This document shows positions 1 through 7,199 of a stretch of DNA of 37,335 nt, one piece after another (within the stretch, counting starts at the first letter, position 1; every line of letters starts with the position of its first letter). The notes beneath the pieces were generated by a model. The model had not been told where the DNA came from and made no database searches. It saw only the letters and a list, made by a program, of their open reading frames with translations. Position numbers and translations under genes: made by a program. This DNA comes from an uncultured Akkermansia sp. (GTDB lineage Bacteria; Verrucomicrobiota; Verrucomicrobiia; Verrucomicrobiales; Akkermansiaceae). The DNA lies in the NCBI GenBank assembly GCA_947631435.1, contig CANRLM010000020.1:1-37335 (forward strand). Reading direction: 5' to 3'.

Positions 1-2
1 TA

Positions 3-65
3 TTCTTGCTTGTTTACTCATCTTGAGTGACATGTGGTTGATATTAACCCTTTATTTTTGAGGCA
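3..65 (+). repeat. 63-bp intergenic repeat, copy 1
   Basis: This stretch matches 36791-36853 at 59 of 63 positions, and the last 40 bp are identical. It contains the imperfect dyad GGTTGATATTAACC followed by TTTATTTTTGAGGCA. Both copies lie in the same orientation in AT-rich non-coding DNA upstream of plus-strand genes (trxB here). Its function is unknown. Confidence 0.85.
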
Positions 66-116
66 TCAAGCTTTCAGGAAATCCTCTTTCTTGGTTTTTA
101 GCATCCCTTCGGTGAC

Positions 117-131
117 TTTATTTTTGAGGCA
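117..131 (+). repeat. 15-nt motif TTTATTTTTGAGGCA, isolated copy
   Basis: This is an exact second copy of the last 15 nt of the 63-bp repeat, 52 nt downstream of the first. A near copy lies at 29232-29246 and another exact copy at 36839-36853, all on the plus strand upstream of plus-strand genes. The rest of 1-183 holds no gene that I can see. Confidence 0.7.
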
Positions 132-183
132 ATGCGGGGTGGGCGATGCCGCGAACTTCTTTCTGACGTGACAAACCGGAATC

Positions 184-212
184 TTGCCATGAAAAGACTG
201 GTATGATATGAT
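184..212 (+). promoter_or_regulatory. trxB promoter (leaderless type)
   Basis: TTGCCA (184-189), a 17-bp spacer and TATGAT (207-212). The -10 box overlaps the first two possible ATG codons (208, 211) and ends 7 nt before a GTG at 220, so transcription probably starts at that GTG. Confidence 0.6.
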
Positions 213-219
213 GCGGGTC

Positions 220-1152
220 GTGGATGCGAAACTTATCATCATCGGAACCGGGCCGGCCGGTTACACGGCAGCCATTTATGCAGCGAGGGCAGACCTGGCG
301 CCGCTTGTTTTCACCGGCAGCCAGATGGGGGGGCAGCTTACAACTACCACAGAAATAGAGAACTTCCCGGGCTTTCCTGATGGCATCCAGGGGCCGGAGC
401 TCATGTTCAACATGAGCCAGCAGGCGGAAAAATTCGGCGCCAAACTGGTCTACGAGGAAGTTGTTTCTGTGAAAAAAGACGAAGAATCAGGTCTTTTCGA
501 GGTCACTACCAATACTCGCTCCTACACTGCCATGGCGGTTATCATCGCCACCGGCGCAACGGCGCGCTACCCCGGTCTCCCCGGCGAAAAAGAGCTTATC
601 GGTCACGGGCTCACCGCCTGCGCCACCTGCGATGGCGCCTTCTACCGCGATGTGCCGGTATGTGTCGTGGGCGGCGGCGATAGCGCCTGTGAGGAGGCGC
701 ACTTCCTCACCCGTTTTGCAGAACGCGTATACCTCATCCACCGCCGCGATACTCTGCGCGCCAGCGCCGCCATGCAGCAGCGGGTGCTGAGCCACGAGAA
801 AATCCAACCCGTCTGGAATTCAGTGATCGATGGTTACAAGAAGGGGGAGGACGGCGAACTGTGCGGCGTGACTCTGCGCAATACTCAGACTGGTGAACTC
901 AGCGAACTTCCGGTGCGTTGTGTGTTCATGGCAATCGGTCATGTGCCGAACAGCGCCTGTGTAGCAGATCTCGTCGACCTCGATTCCTCCGGTTTCATCA
1001 TTCGTTGCCATGGCGGCACCTCCACCAGGACACCGGGGCTTTTTGCTGCGGGAGATGTAGCAGACCCCGTATACCGCCAGGCAATTTCCGCAGCGGGAAT
1101 GGGCTGCTGGGCAGCTTTGGAAGCCGAGCGTTACCTGCAGCAAAACGACTGA
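220..1152 (+). CDS. trxB: Thioredoxin reductase (NADPH)
   Basis: Cytosolic flavoenzyme that passes electrons from NADPH through FAD and a redox-active disulfide to thioredoxin. In numbering from the ATG at 208, the FAD-binding GTGPAG lies at 13-18, the active-site CATC at 138-141, the NADPH-binding GGGDSA at 155-160 with HRRDTLRA at 178-185, and a C-terminal GDVAD FAD contact near 280. The length (310-314 residues) is normal for the low-Mr bacterial type. Two ATGs (208, 211) are possible starts, but the -10 box covers them. The GTG at 220 would give a protein starting just before the first FAD-binding strand, as in most TrxB proteins, so I prefer it. A Sel1 lipoprotein gene follows 34 nt downstream and may be co-transcribed. 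Function is certain; the start is inferred. Confidence 0.95.
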   Translation: MDAKLIIIGTGPAGYTAAIYAARADLAPLVFTGSQMGGQLTTTTEIENFPGFPDGIQGPELMFNMSQQAEKFGAKLVYEEVVSVKKDEESGLFEVTTNTRSYTAMAVIIATGATARYPGLPGEKELIGHGLTACATCDGAFYRDVPVCVVGGGDSACEEAHFLTRFAERVYLIHRRDTLRASAAMQQRVLSHEKIQPVWNSVIDGYKKGEDGELCGVTLRNTQTGELSELPVRCVFMAIGHVPNSACVADLVDLDSSGFIIRCHGGTSTRTPGLFAAGDVADPVYRQAISAAGMGCWAALEAERYLQQND

Positions 1153-1186
1153 TCTTCTCCGAAAATTTCCACCCAAATTACCCACA

Positions 1187-1825
1187 ATGAACATACGAAT
1201 CTGTCTTCTCCCTGTTGTCTCCCTTCTCCTGCTCGCCTGCGAGTCAGACTCCACGCGCCAGGCGGAGTACCTCCGCGGCGCGGCGCTATACGAGACAAAG
1301 CAGTACGGCGAGGCCCTTCCCCTGCTGAAACTTTCTGCAGAAGCCGGTAACACGGATGCCCAGCTGCTGCTTGCAAAGTGCTACGACTTCGGACATGGCG
1401 TCAAAACCAATATGCCGGAGGCGGTCAAGTGGTACACCGCCGCCGCAGAAGCCGGCAACGCCAATGCTCAGGATAATCTTGCCTCCTGCTACCTGAGCGG
1501 CTCCGGCGTGCCGAAGGATCTCGCCAAAGCGTTTGCTCTGTATTCTCAGGCAGCAGCGCAGAATGATCCCTCTGCTCTCAACAACCTCGGACTTTGCTAC
1601 CGCAACGGCGAGGGATGCCAGCAGGATTCTCTCAAGGCTGCCGATTGCTTCCGCCGTGCCGCCGAAATGGGAAACGCCAACGCTCAATATAACCTTGGCC
1701 GCAGCTACTTCCACGGTCTCGGCGTCCCTCTGGATTTGGAGCAAGCTCGCTACTGGGTCAAGAAAGCCGCTGCTCAGGGGCATAAAAACGCCACGGCTTT
1801 CATGCAGGACAACGATTGGATTTAA
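1187..1825 (+). CDS. Sel1-repeat (TPR-like) lipoprotein
   Basis: A 212-residue protein with a lipoprotein signal peptide: a hydrophobic stretch at 8-17 ending in the lipobox LLAC with the lipidated Cys at 18. The mature part is almost entirely Sel1-like repeats of about 36 residues, recognisable by repeated A-x-x-G-x-x-x-A-Q-x-x-L and YxxGxGVxxD patterns from about residue 27 to 205, roughly five repeats. Such solenoids hold protein partners together; no catalytic domain is present, so the partner and role cannot be named. It is probably anchored to a membrane facing the periplasm. It lies 34 nt after trxB on the same strand without an obvious promoter of its own and is followed by a strong terminator. 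Confidence 0.85.
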   Translation: MNIRICLLPVVSLLLLACESDSTRQAEYLRGAALYETKQYGEALPLLKLSAEAGNTDAQLLLAKCYDFGHGVKTNMPEAVKWYTAAAEAGNANAQDNLASCYLSGSGVPKDLAKAFALYSQAAAQNDPSALNNLGLCYRNGEGCQQDSLKAADCFRRAAEMGNANAQYNLGRSYFHGLGVPLDLEQARYWVKKAAAQGHKNATAFMQDNDWI

Positions 1826-1830
1826 GAAGG

Positions 1831-1875
1831 GCGCGGCGCGACCCTGATGCCGAATCCCTGTGGGAAGCGCCGCGC
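1831..1875 (+). terminator. Terminator after the Sel1 lipoprotein gene
   Basis: Perfect 9-bp GC arms GCGCGGCGC (1831-1839) and GCGCCGCGC (1867-1875) with a 27-nt loop, followed by GTTTTCTC on the plus strand. It lies between two convergent genes; the T tract favours the plus-strand direction. Confidence 0.7.
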
Positions 1876-1889
1876 ATTGGCGTTTTCTC

Positions 1890-2432
1890 TCAGAGAACCT
1901 GGAAGAGCCCGAGTGCAATAAGAATGCTGCCGGAGAGTACCTGGAGAAACCTCTCCGGCAAGCGGCGGAGGAGTCCGGACAGATAAAAGCAACTCAGGAC
2001 GGATAGCAGGGTCACGATTCCGATGACGGCAGCGGCATAAAACAGCTGCTCCGTCGTGAGCCGGGCCATGGCAAAGCAGATGCCGACCGCGAAGGCGTCA
2101 ATACTTGTAGCGAAGGCGACCAGAAGGAGCTCCAACAACCCGAGGGGTTCGGCTGTCTGTTCCTCTCCCCGGCGGCAGACAGCCACCACTCCCAGCGTAC
2201 AGAAAATCACGCAAATCACCCACGAGGCAATGCCGGACACCAGGATCATCAACCCCGCACCCGCCACATAGCCGAGCAAGGGCATGACCGCCTGGAAAAG
2301 CGCAGTTAAAATTGCCAGGTTCCACGCGGTGGCACAGCGCTTCTTCCGCAGGGTGAGACCGCAGGAAAAGGCATACAGCGAAGCATCCATGGCCAGCACG
2401 ATAGCCAATGCCGGCAGTTCAACAACATTCAT
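1890..2432 (-). CDS. mntP: Manganese efflux pump MntP
   Basis: A 180-residue, six-helix inner-membrane protein built as two homologous halves. Each half carries the family's signature aspartate: LAMDAS with Asp16 and ATSIDAFAVG with Asp112. This is the MntP (YebN) pattern of exporters that protect against excess Mn(II). The length is typical. It is the third gene of a minus-strand operon after nrdR and an ATP-cone-like gene, starting 9 nt after the stop of the latter. Many mntP genes lie behind a yybP-ykoY Mn riboswitch; none can be fitted in the short gap here, so expression probably follows the nrdR promoter. That links Mn handling with ribonucleotide reductase control, which is an inference from position only. 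Confidence 0.88.
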   Translation of the reverse strand: MNVVELPALAIVLAMDASLYAFSCGLTLRKKRCATAWNLAILTALFQAVMPLLGYVAGAGLMILVSGIASWVICVIFCTLGVVAVCRRGEEQTAEPLGLLELLLVAFATSIDAFAVGICFAMARLTTEQLFYAAAVIGIVTLLSVLSCFYLSGLLRRLPERFLQVLSGSILIALGLFQVL

Positions 2433-2441
2433 ACGCTCAAG

Positions 2442-2954
2442 TCAGGCTGCTCGGGCCGTGATAAACTGCTGCAACTCACGCAGTGCACGTCGCTGCGTGG
2501 GACACGAGCGCCGCCGCGCTCCCAGCACGAGACTACAGCGGTGCGCGCCGGAGAAGTGATAGACATTCAGCCCGCGACGGCGCAGATCCTCCATCCTCTC
2601 TCGCAGCTTCGTGTAGAAGAAAAGCGGCAGCGGTTCTTCGCCCGCCAGGGTATCCAGCTCGATGTCCACCGGCGGCGTCTGCACATGCAGGTGGTCCGCC
2701 ACCCGTGGGAGTCCGATCTCTCGCAGCAGATTCCGCACGCGCGCGAAGAAGTACTCCAGCGGCAGAGTGGGCATCCGGCACCATTCGTCCAAATACTGCA
2801 CAATGCCCTCTGCCACCTCGCGGGCATACGGCAGGGAAACGCCTGCCTCCTTCGCGGCTTCACGCAACACCTGCTCCACCCACTCTTCCCCGTAGTCGGC
2901 GGCGATGCACTGTCCCCGTTGCAGCAGGGGGCGTCTGTGTTCTGCTATTCTCAT
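2442..2954 (-). CDS. Hypothetical protein, possibly ATP-cone-like, in the nrdR operon
   Basis: A 170-residue soluble protein that I do not recognise with certainty. Its first 90 residues have a run of helices (VEQVLREAAKEAG, then YAREVAEGIVQYL, then FFARVRNLLREIGLPRVADH) whose order and spacing resemble the ATP-cone nucleotide-binding domain. The second half is basic and Arg-rich, with GARRRSCPTQRR near residue 145-155. Its ATG overlaps the nrdR stop by 4 bp (ATGA), so the two are translationally coupled. NrdR itself carries an ATP-cone, which makes an operon partner with a similar fold plausible, but this is inference from pattern and context. No signal peptide or membrane segment is seen. 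Confidence 0.6.
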   Translation of the reverse strand: MRIAEHRRPLLQRGQCIAADYGEEWVEQVLREAAKEAGVSLPYAREVAEGIVQYLDEWCRMPTLPLEYFFARVRNLLREIGLPRVADHLHVQTPPVDIELDTLAGEEPLPLFFYTKLRERMEDLRRRGLNVYHFSGAHRCSLVLGARRRSCPTQRRALRELQQFITARAA

Positions 2955-3442
2955 CCGAGTGAAAGTTTCCCCTGCAGGGGATCGATGGCTTTGCGTTTCT
3001 CTGCTTGCCGGAGGATCTCAATGAACTCGTCCGCATTGCGATACTGCCGGTACACAGAGGCAAAGCGTACGTACGCCACCTCATCAATGGTAAGCAGCTT
3101 TTCCAGCACTTTCTTGCCGATCACCGAGGACGGCACCTCCCGAGGATGGTCGCGGTGCAGCTCAGCCACAATCTCCTCCACCGAGGCATCTATGCGCTCC
3201 ATGCTCACCGGTCGCTTCTCACAAGCCTTGAGCATGCTTTTCAAAATTTTTTCGCGGTTGAGAGCCTCGTGCACATTCCCTCGTTTCGCCACCCGCAGCT
3301 CCGTGCGCTCCAACTGCTCATACGTCGTGTAGCGGTACCCGCAGCGCAAGCATTCCCGACGCCGTCGAATACAAGTGCCTTCCCGCGAAATGCGAGAATC
3401 GATCACCTTGTCATCGATATGTCCGCATTGGATGCACCTCAT
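2951..3442 (-). CDS. nrdR: Transcriptional repressor NrdR
   Basis: Repressor of ribonucleotide reductase genes that senses ATP/dATP and binds NrdR boxes as an oligomer. The 163 residues have the family's layout: an N-terminal zinc ribbon with Cys3, Cys6, Cys31 and Cys34, then an ATP-cone from about 49 to 139 containing LNREKILKSMLKACEKRP and EVAYVRFASVYRQY. The length matches the family (about 150-170). The start is fixed by the zinc ribbon and by a promoter whose -10 box ends 6 nt before this ATG, implying a leaderless transcript. It heads an operon with the ATP-cone-like gene and mntP, and is divergent from the D,D-carboxypeptidase gene. No nrd genes lie in the window. Confidence 0.96.
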   Translation of the reverse strand: MRCIQCGHIDDKVIDSRISREGTCIRRRRECLRCGYRYTTYEQLERTELRVAKRGNVHEALNREKILKSMLKACEKRPVSMERIDASVEEIVAELHRDHPREVPSSVIGKKVLEKLLTIDEVAYVRFASVYRQYRNADEFIEILRQAEKRKAIDPLQGKLSLG

Positions 3443-3448
3443 GTGCTT

Positions 3449-3477
3449 ATTCTACCTACAACAGATAGTGCCGTCAA
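3449..3477 (-). promoter_or_regulatory. nrdR operon promoter (leaderless type)
   Basis: On the minus strand: TTGACG (3477-3472), a 17-bp spacer and TAGAAT (3454-3449), then 6 nt to the nrdR ATG at 3442. No room is left for a leader. Confidence 0.65.
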
Positions 3478-3532
3478 GCCGATTTTACCACAATATAATC
3501 CTATTCTCTCATTTAAAGAGGAAAGGAAAAGC

Positions 3533-3561
3533 TTGACACCGCAGTGTCGGGCGTATATGCT
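3533..3561 (+). promoter_or_regulatory. D,D-carboxypeptidase promoter (leaderless type)
   Basis: Perfect -35 TTGACA (3533-3538), a 17-bp spacer and TATGCT (3556-3561). The upstream ATG at 3557 lies inside the -10 box; the ATG at 3569 is 7 nt after it, where transcription should begin. Confidence 0.7.
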
Positions 3562-3568
3562 CTGGCGC

Positions 3569-4495
3569 ATGCGGACTCGCGTGCTACAGCTCTTCCTGAT
3601 TCCCGCCATACTCCTGGCGGCCTGCCAGCAAGCGAACCAGCAGAGCAACTATCGCTCAGCGTTCACAGCGAGGACGCCGCGGCAACAAGCTCACTACCCC
3701 GCGTCTTATGCGAATCTCTCAAACCTTGTACCGCCCAACCCTCTTTCCCAACCGCGCACCATGGCGCCGCAGCCGAATTGCGCAGCGGTATGTGTGATCG
3801 ACCCGCGCTCAGGCAGGATACTCTTTGAGTATAACGCCTACGCAAGGAGACAGGTGGCAAGTACTCAAAAGCTGGTGACGGCGCTTTGTGTGCTGGATGC
3901 CGGGAATCTGGGAAAGATGGTGACCATAGCGCCGGAAGATGAGACGGCGCCCCCCATCAAACTTACATTGAAACCCGGGACGCGCTATCGCAAGGTGGAT
4001 CTCCTGCGTGCAATGCTGACCGGGAGCTATAACGACGTAGCGTTAACACTGGCACGCGATACGGCGGGAAGTGTGAGCGCCTTTGCCCGGAGGATGAATG
4101 CCCGCGCACGACGCATGGGGATGCGCAATTCCTATTTTGTAAATCCCAACGGCCTGCCGGCAGCACAGTATTCTACCGCTCACGACATGGCTTTGGCTGC
4201 TTGCTACGCCTACAGCAACCCCATCATCCGCCGCCTCATTAACGTGCCGGAGTATCAATTTCGCATGGCGGACGGTAGTCTGCGCACCATCAAATCCACG
4301 AATAAGTTGCTCAGGCAATACCCCTGGGTGCAGGGGATGAAGACCGGCTACACGAATGCCGCCGGCAAGTGTCTCGTCTCCTGCGGCTCGCGGAATAGGC
4401 AATCGGTGATCGTGGTCGTGCTGGGGAGCACGAGTTCAAAAGTCTGGGGAGAATCCCTGAAATACCTCCGCTGGGCGCTCGGCATACCTGCCTGA
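3569..4495 (+). CDS. Serine-type D-Ala-D-Ala carboxypeptidase (peptidase S11), lipoprotein
   Basis: Low-molecular-weight penicillin-binding protein that trims the terminal D-Ala from peptidoglycan stem peptides in the periplasm. All three catalytic motifs are present in numbering from the ATG at 3569: STQK (98-101, nucleophile Ser98 and Lys101), SYN (153-155) and KTG (258-260). The signal peptide ends in LLAAC with the likely lipidated Cys19, so the protein may be membrane-tethered. Its 308 residues cover the catalytic domain only; the C-terminal PBP5-type domain and amphipathic anchor of classical DacA are absent, which fits a lipid anchor instead. The open frame extends upstream to 3005 through the antisense of nrdR, but the promoter at 3533-3561 rules that out. 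It is convergent with the DUF456 gene. Confidence 0.92.
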   Translation: MRTRVLQLFLIPAILLAACQQANQQSNYRSAFTARTPRQQAHYPASYANLSNLVPPNPLSQPRTMAPQPNCAAVCVIDPRSGRILFEYNAYARRQVASTQKLVTALCVLDAGNLGKMVTIAPEDETAPPIKLTLKPGTRYRKVDLLRAMLTGSYNDVALTLARDTAGSVSAFARRMNARARRMGMRNSYFVNPNGLPAAQYSTAHDMALAACYAYSNPIIRRLINVPEYQFRMADGSLRTIKSTNKLLRQYPWVQGMKTGYTNAAGKCLVSCGSRNRQSVIVVVLGSTSSKVWGESLKYLRWALGIPA

Positions 4496-4523
4496 GGAGG
4501 AATGTCAACGCGCCGCTCTCCTC

Positions 4524-5069
4524 TCAGCTCATGAAGAAGAGGAGCAGCATGATGCCTGCCACCACAAACTTGGCTCCCGTGCCGATGAGCATGCCGACGA
4601 GCGCGCCTGTGCCGGAGATGGCAGAATCTTTCACGCTGCGACGCTCTACAAGCCATTCCCCGACAAATGCGCCAACGAAGGGACCTGCCACAAGCCCGAT
4701 GGGGAAGAAAAACATCCCGATAATCATACCGATTGCGCTGCCCCAGAAGGCAGCTCGGCTGCAACCAAATTTCCTTGCCCCCGCCAAAGCAAAGAGGGTG
4801 TCCGCAAAGCTGCCCAAAATTGCCAGCACGACCAGCACCACCCAGCACCACACCGCGGGATCCGGAGTGCCGCGCCCATAGCTCCACAGCGCGCACCCCG
4901 CCAACAACACCGCGTGCCCGGGGTATGGCAGCACACAACCGAGCATGCCTGCGATGAAGCAAATAACCGCGCCCGTAACCGCCAGCCAGGGCAGCACCGC
5001 GCTCCAGCTCGGCAACCAATCGACCAGCCAGCTCATCAACACTTCTGCTGGTAGGGAGGCAAACATCAC
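4524..5069 (-). CDS. DUF456 family membrane protein
   Basis: A 181-residue, very hydrophobic protein with about five membrane segments. It carries the family's landmarks: an N-terminal helix with GMLGCVLPYPGHAVLLAG (about residues 40-57), and glycine-rich helices such as GSAIGMIIGMFF and GPFVGAFVGEWLVER (about 110-145). The cytosolic loop after the latter is basic and short. The biochemical role of DUF456 proteins is not established. The ATG at 5069 lies 25 nt after the bipA stop with no clear promoter between, so it is probably the second gene of the bipA operon. A start at 5036 (MSWLVDW) is an alternative. Confidence 0.8.
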   Translation of the reverse strand: MMFASLPAEVLMSWLVDWLPSWSAVLPWLAVTGAVICFIAGMLGCVLPYPGHAVLLAGCALWSYGRGTPDPAVWCWVVLVVLAILGSFADTLFALAGARKFGCSRAAFWGSAIGMIIGMFFFPIGLVAGPFVGAFVGEWLVERRSVKDSAISGTGALVGMLIGTGAKFVVAGIMLLLFFMS

Positions 5070-5093
5070 ACGGTGGTCAGGTGGGGGGCTTTA

Positions 5094-6935
5094 TCACTCA
5101 GCGTTCTGTTGAAAACCCGCGCGTTTGCGCTCTGTAGCGTCCATAATGCGTTTGCGCAGGCGGATGGCGTGCGGAGTGATCTCCACGAACTCATCCGGCT
5201 CGATGTACTCGATGGCGCGTTCAGGCGTGAAGATGCGCGGCGGCGTGAGCTGGATAGATTCGTTCTTGGTGGCGCTTCGGTGGTTGGTAAGGTGTTTCTC
5301 GCGTGTGGGGTTCACGGGAATATCCACCGGTTTGGGAGTCTCCCCCACAATCATGCCCTCGTACACTTCATCCCCCGGTGAGACGAACAGCGTGCCGCGC
5401 TCTTCCATCGCCTGCAAGGCGTAGGGGCGCGCAATGCCATTTTCCATCGACACCAGGGTGCCGCTGCGGCGCGTCGTGATTTCTCCTGCCCACGGCGCGT
5501 ATTCACGGAACATGTGTGAAAAAATGCCGCGTCCGCTCGTGAGGTTCACCAGCTCAAACTCAAAACCGATAAGCCCGCGCGTGGGGATGACGGCGCGGAT
5601 AAGGGTGCGTCCGCTCCCTTTGCTTTCCATGCTTTCCAACACGCCGCGTCGATTCCCCAGAATACGCACGACCCCGTTGGCATGCTCGTCCGGCACCTCG
5701 CAGAAGAGAGTCTCAAAGGGCTCTTCACGCTTCTCGCCCTCTCCGTGCACGATGACGCGGGGACGCGATACCAACACCTCGTAATCTTCTCTCCGCATCT
5801 GCTCCACGAGGATGGAAACCTGCATCGTCCCGCGTGCGCTCACGAGGAAGACGCCGGCGGAGTCCGTATCCTCCACCTTGATGGAAATATTGGTTCGCAT
5901 CTCACGCATGAGACGGTCGCGGATGACGCGGCTCGTCACATTTTTACCATCGCGCCCGCCGAGAGGCCCGTCATTGATGCTGATCTCCATCTGCACGGTG
6001 GGCGGCTCAATATTCACGAAGGGCAATGGTTCGGCATCTTCCTCCGCAGCCATGGTCTCGCCGATGTCTGCGTCCTCAAACCCCGAAAGCCCGATGATGT
6101 TGCCCGCGTACCCCACGGTGGAATCATTCGTCTGCAGCCCGCTGTACTCAAAGAGTCGCGTCACCTTGCCCGGCACGCGAGAACCATCCCTTCGCAACAG
6201 ATAGAGGGAATCCCCCTTGCGTACTGATCCGCTGCTGATGCGACCAATCGCCACGCGCCCCACGTAGTCATCCCAGTCGATATTGGAGATGAGCATGCGG
6301 AAGGGAGCTTCGGGATCGGCATCCTGAGGCGGAGGAATTCGCTTCACAATACTGAAGAGCAACGGAGAACAATCCACCGGCGGCTCTCCTTCCAGGCTTT
6401 CCATGAAATACCCGTCCTTCGCTGAACCGTACAAAAACGGAGCGTCAAATTGCTCCTCCGTGGCATCCAATTCCAGCAGCAACTCCAGCACTTCGTCCCG
6501 TACCTTCATCGGATCCGCATGCGGACGATCTATTTTGTTGATCACCACGATAGGCAGCAGTCCCTCCTCCAATGCCTTGCGCAGCACAAAATGCGTCTGC
6601 GCCTGCGGTCCTTCGTACGCATCCACCACCAGAATCACCCCATCCACCATCTTCATCACTCGCTCCACCTCCGCCCCGAAGTCTGCGTGCCCCGGCGTGT
6701 CCACGATGTTGATGGTGTATCCATTCCAGCGTATAGACGTATTCTTGGCTTTGATGGTGATGCCCTTTTCTCGCTCCAGATCCATGGAATCCATAGCTCG
6801 CTCCTGCACCTGCTGGTTCTCGCGGTACGTCCCGCCCGCGCGCAACAACTGATCCACCAGCGTGGTCTTACCGTGATCCACATGAGCGATAATTGCGAGG
6901 TTGCGGTAGTGCGATGCCTGATCCTGCATACTCAT
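5094..6935 (-). CDS. typA: Ribosome-binding GTPase BipA/TypA
   Basis: Translational GTPase of the EF-G group that binds ribosomes and helps 50S assembly and stress responses. The G1 loop AHVDHGKT is at 17-24; the G3 DTPGHAD and G4 NKID motifs follow. The EF-G-like domains and the BipA-specific C-terminal domain complete 613 residues, the usual family size. The open frame starts earlier at 6989, but the ATG at 6935 (MSMQDQ) is preferred: a promoter lies at 6957-6985 and CAGGA precedes the ATG closely. The ATG at 6929 is also possible. DUF456 follows 25 nt downstream. Identity is certain. Confidence 0.96.
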   Translation of the reverse strand: MSMQDQASHYRNLAIIAHVDHGKTTLVDQLLRAGGTYRENQQVQERAMDSMDLEREKGITIKAKNTSIRWNGYTINIVDTPGHADFGAEVERVMKMVDGVILVVDAYEGPQAQTHFVLRKALEEGLLPIVVINKIDRPHADPMKVRDEVLELLLELDATEEQFDAPFLYGSAKDGYFMESLEGEPPVDCSPLLFSIVKRIPPPQDADPEAPFRMLISNIDWDDYVGRVAIGRISSGSVRKGDSLYLLRRDGSRVPGKVTRLFEYSGLQTNDSTVGYAGNIIGLSGFEDADIGETMAAEEDAEPLPFVNIEPPTVQMEISINDGPLGGRDGKNVTSRVIRDRLMREMRTNISIKVEDTDSAGVFLVSARGTMQVSILVEQMRREDYEVLVSRPRVIVHGEGEKREEPFETLFCEVPDEHANGVVRILGNRRGVLESMESKGSGRTLIRAVIPTRGLIGFEFELVNLTSGRGIFSHMFREYAPWAGEITTRRSGTLVSMENGIARPYALQAMEERGTLFVSPGDEVYEGMIVGETPKPVDIPVNPTREKHLTNHRSATKNESIQLTPPRIFTPERAIEYIEPDEFVEITPHAIRLRKRIMDATERKRAGFQQNAE

Positions 6936-6956
6936 TCCTGAAAAAACGTCCCCCTC

Positions 6957-6985
6957 ATTGTACACCTGTTTTCCCCCGCTGAAAA
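6957..6985 (-). promoter_or_regulatory. Probable typA promoter
   Basis: Minus strand: TTTTCA (6985-6980), a 17-bp spacer and TACAAT (6962-6957), with a leader of roughly 15 nt to the ATG at 6935. The -35 box is only moderate. Confidence 0.45.
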
Positions 6986-7136
6986 GCACAATCTATTCCA
7001 GGTGCGCCTCAGAATTCAAACGAGGAAGCAGGATGTTAAAATCTGCTTAGCCCCCTCCCTTATAACATTTTCTCGCTACCTCCCTCCCCTCCTTTCCGGA
7101 GCGCGCATTATTCTGCCGGCAATCCTATGGACACAG

Positions 7137-7172
7137 TGCGCCGGGCATGGGTTAACCCCGCTGCCCGGCGCA
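7137..7172 (-). terminator. Strong hairpin downstream of the autotransporter gene
   Basis: Perfect 11-bp arms TGCGCCGGGCA (7137-7147) and TGCCCGGCGCA (7162-7172) with a 14-nt loop, 28 nt past the autotransporter stop. No T tract follows on the minus strand, so it may act as an mRNA-stabilising or factor-assisted terminator hairpin. Confidence 0.55.
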
Positions 7173-7199
7173 TGAATGCTCATTCTGTGATGCGATTTA

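Noticed and set aside
3..65. The 63-bp repeat as a dif or phage attachment site
   Set aside because: It does not resemble the 28-bp XerCD dif consensus, and no integrase or tRNA lies beside either copy.
487..807. Minus-strand frame within trxB, and similar long antisense frames elsewhere
   Set aside because: These are shadows caused by high-GC codon use opposite well-supported genes.
2433..2441. yybP-ykoY manganese riboswitch before mntP
   Set aside because: Only 9 nt separate mntP from the preceding gene, far too short for the riboswitch.
3005..3556. N-terminal extension of the carboxypeptidase frame
   Set aside because: It is antisense to nrdR, lacks any protein pattern, and the real promoter and signal peptide begin after it.
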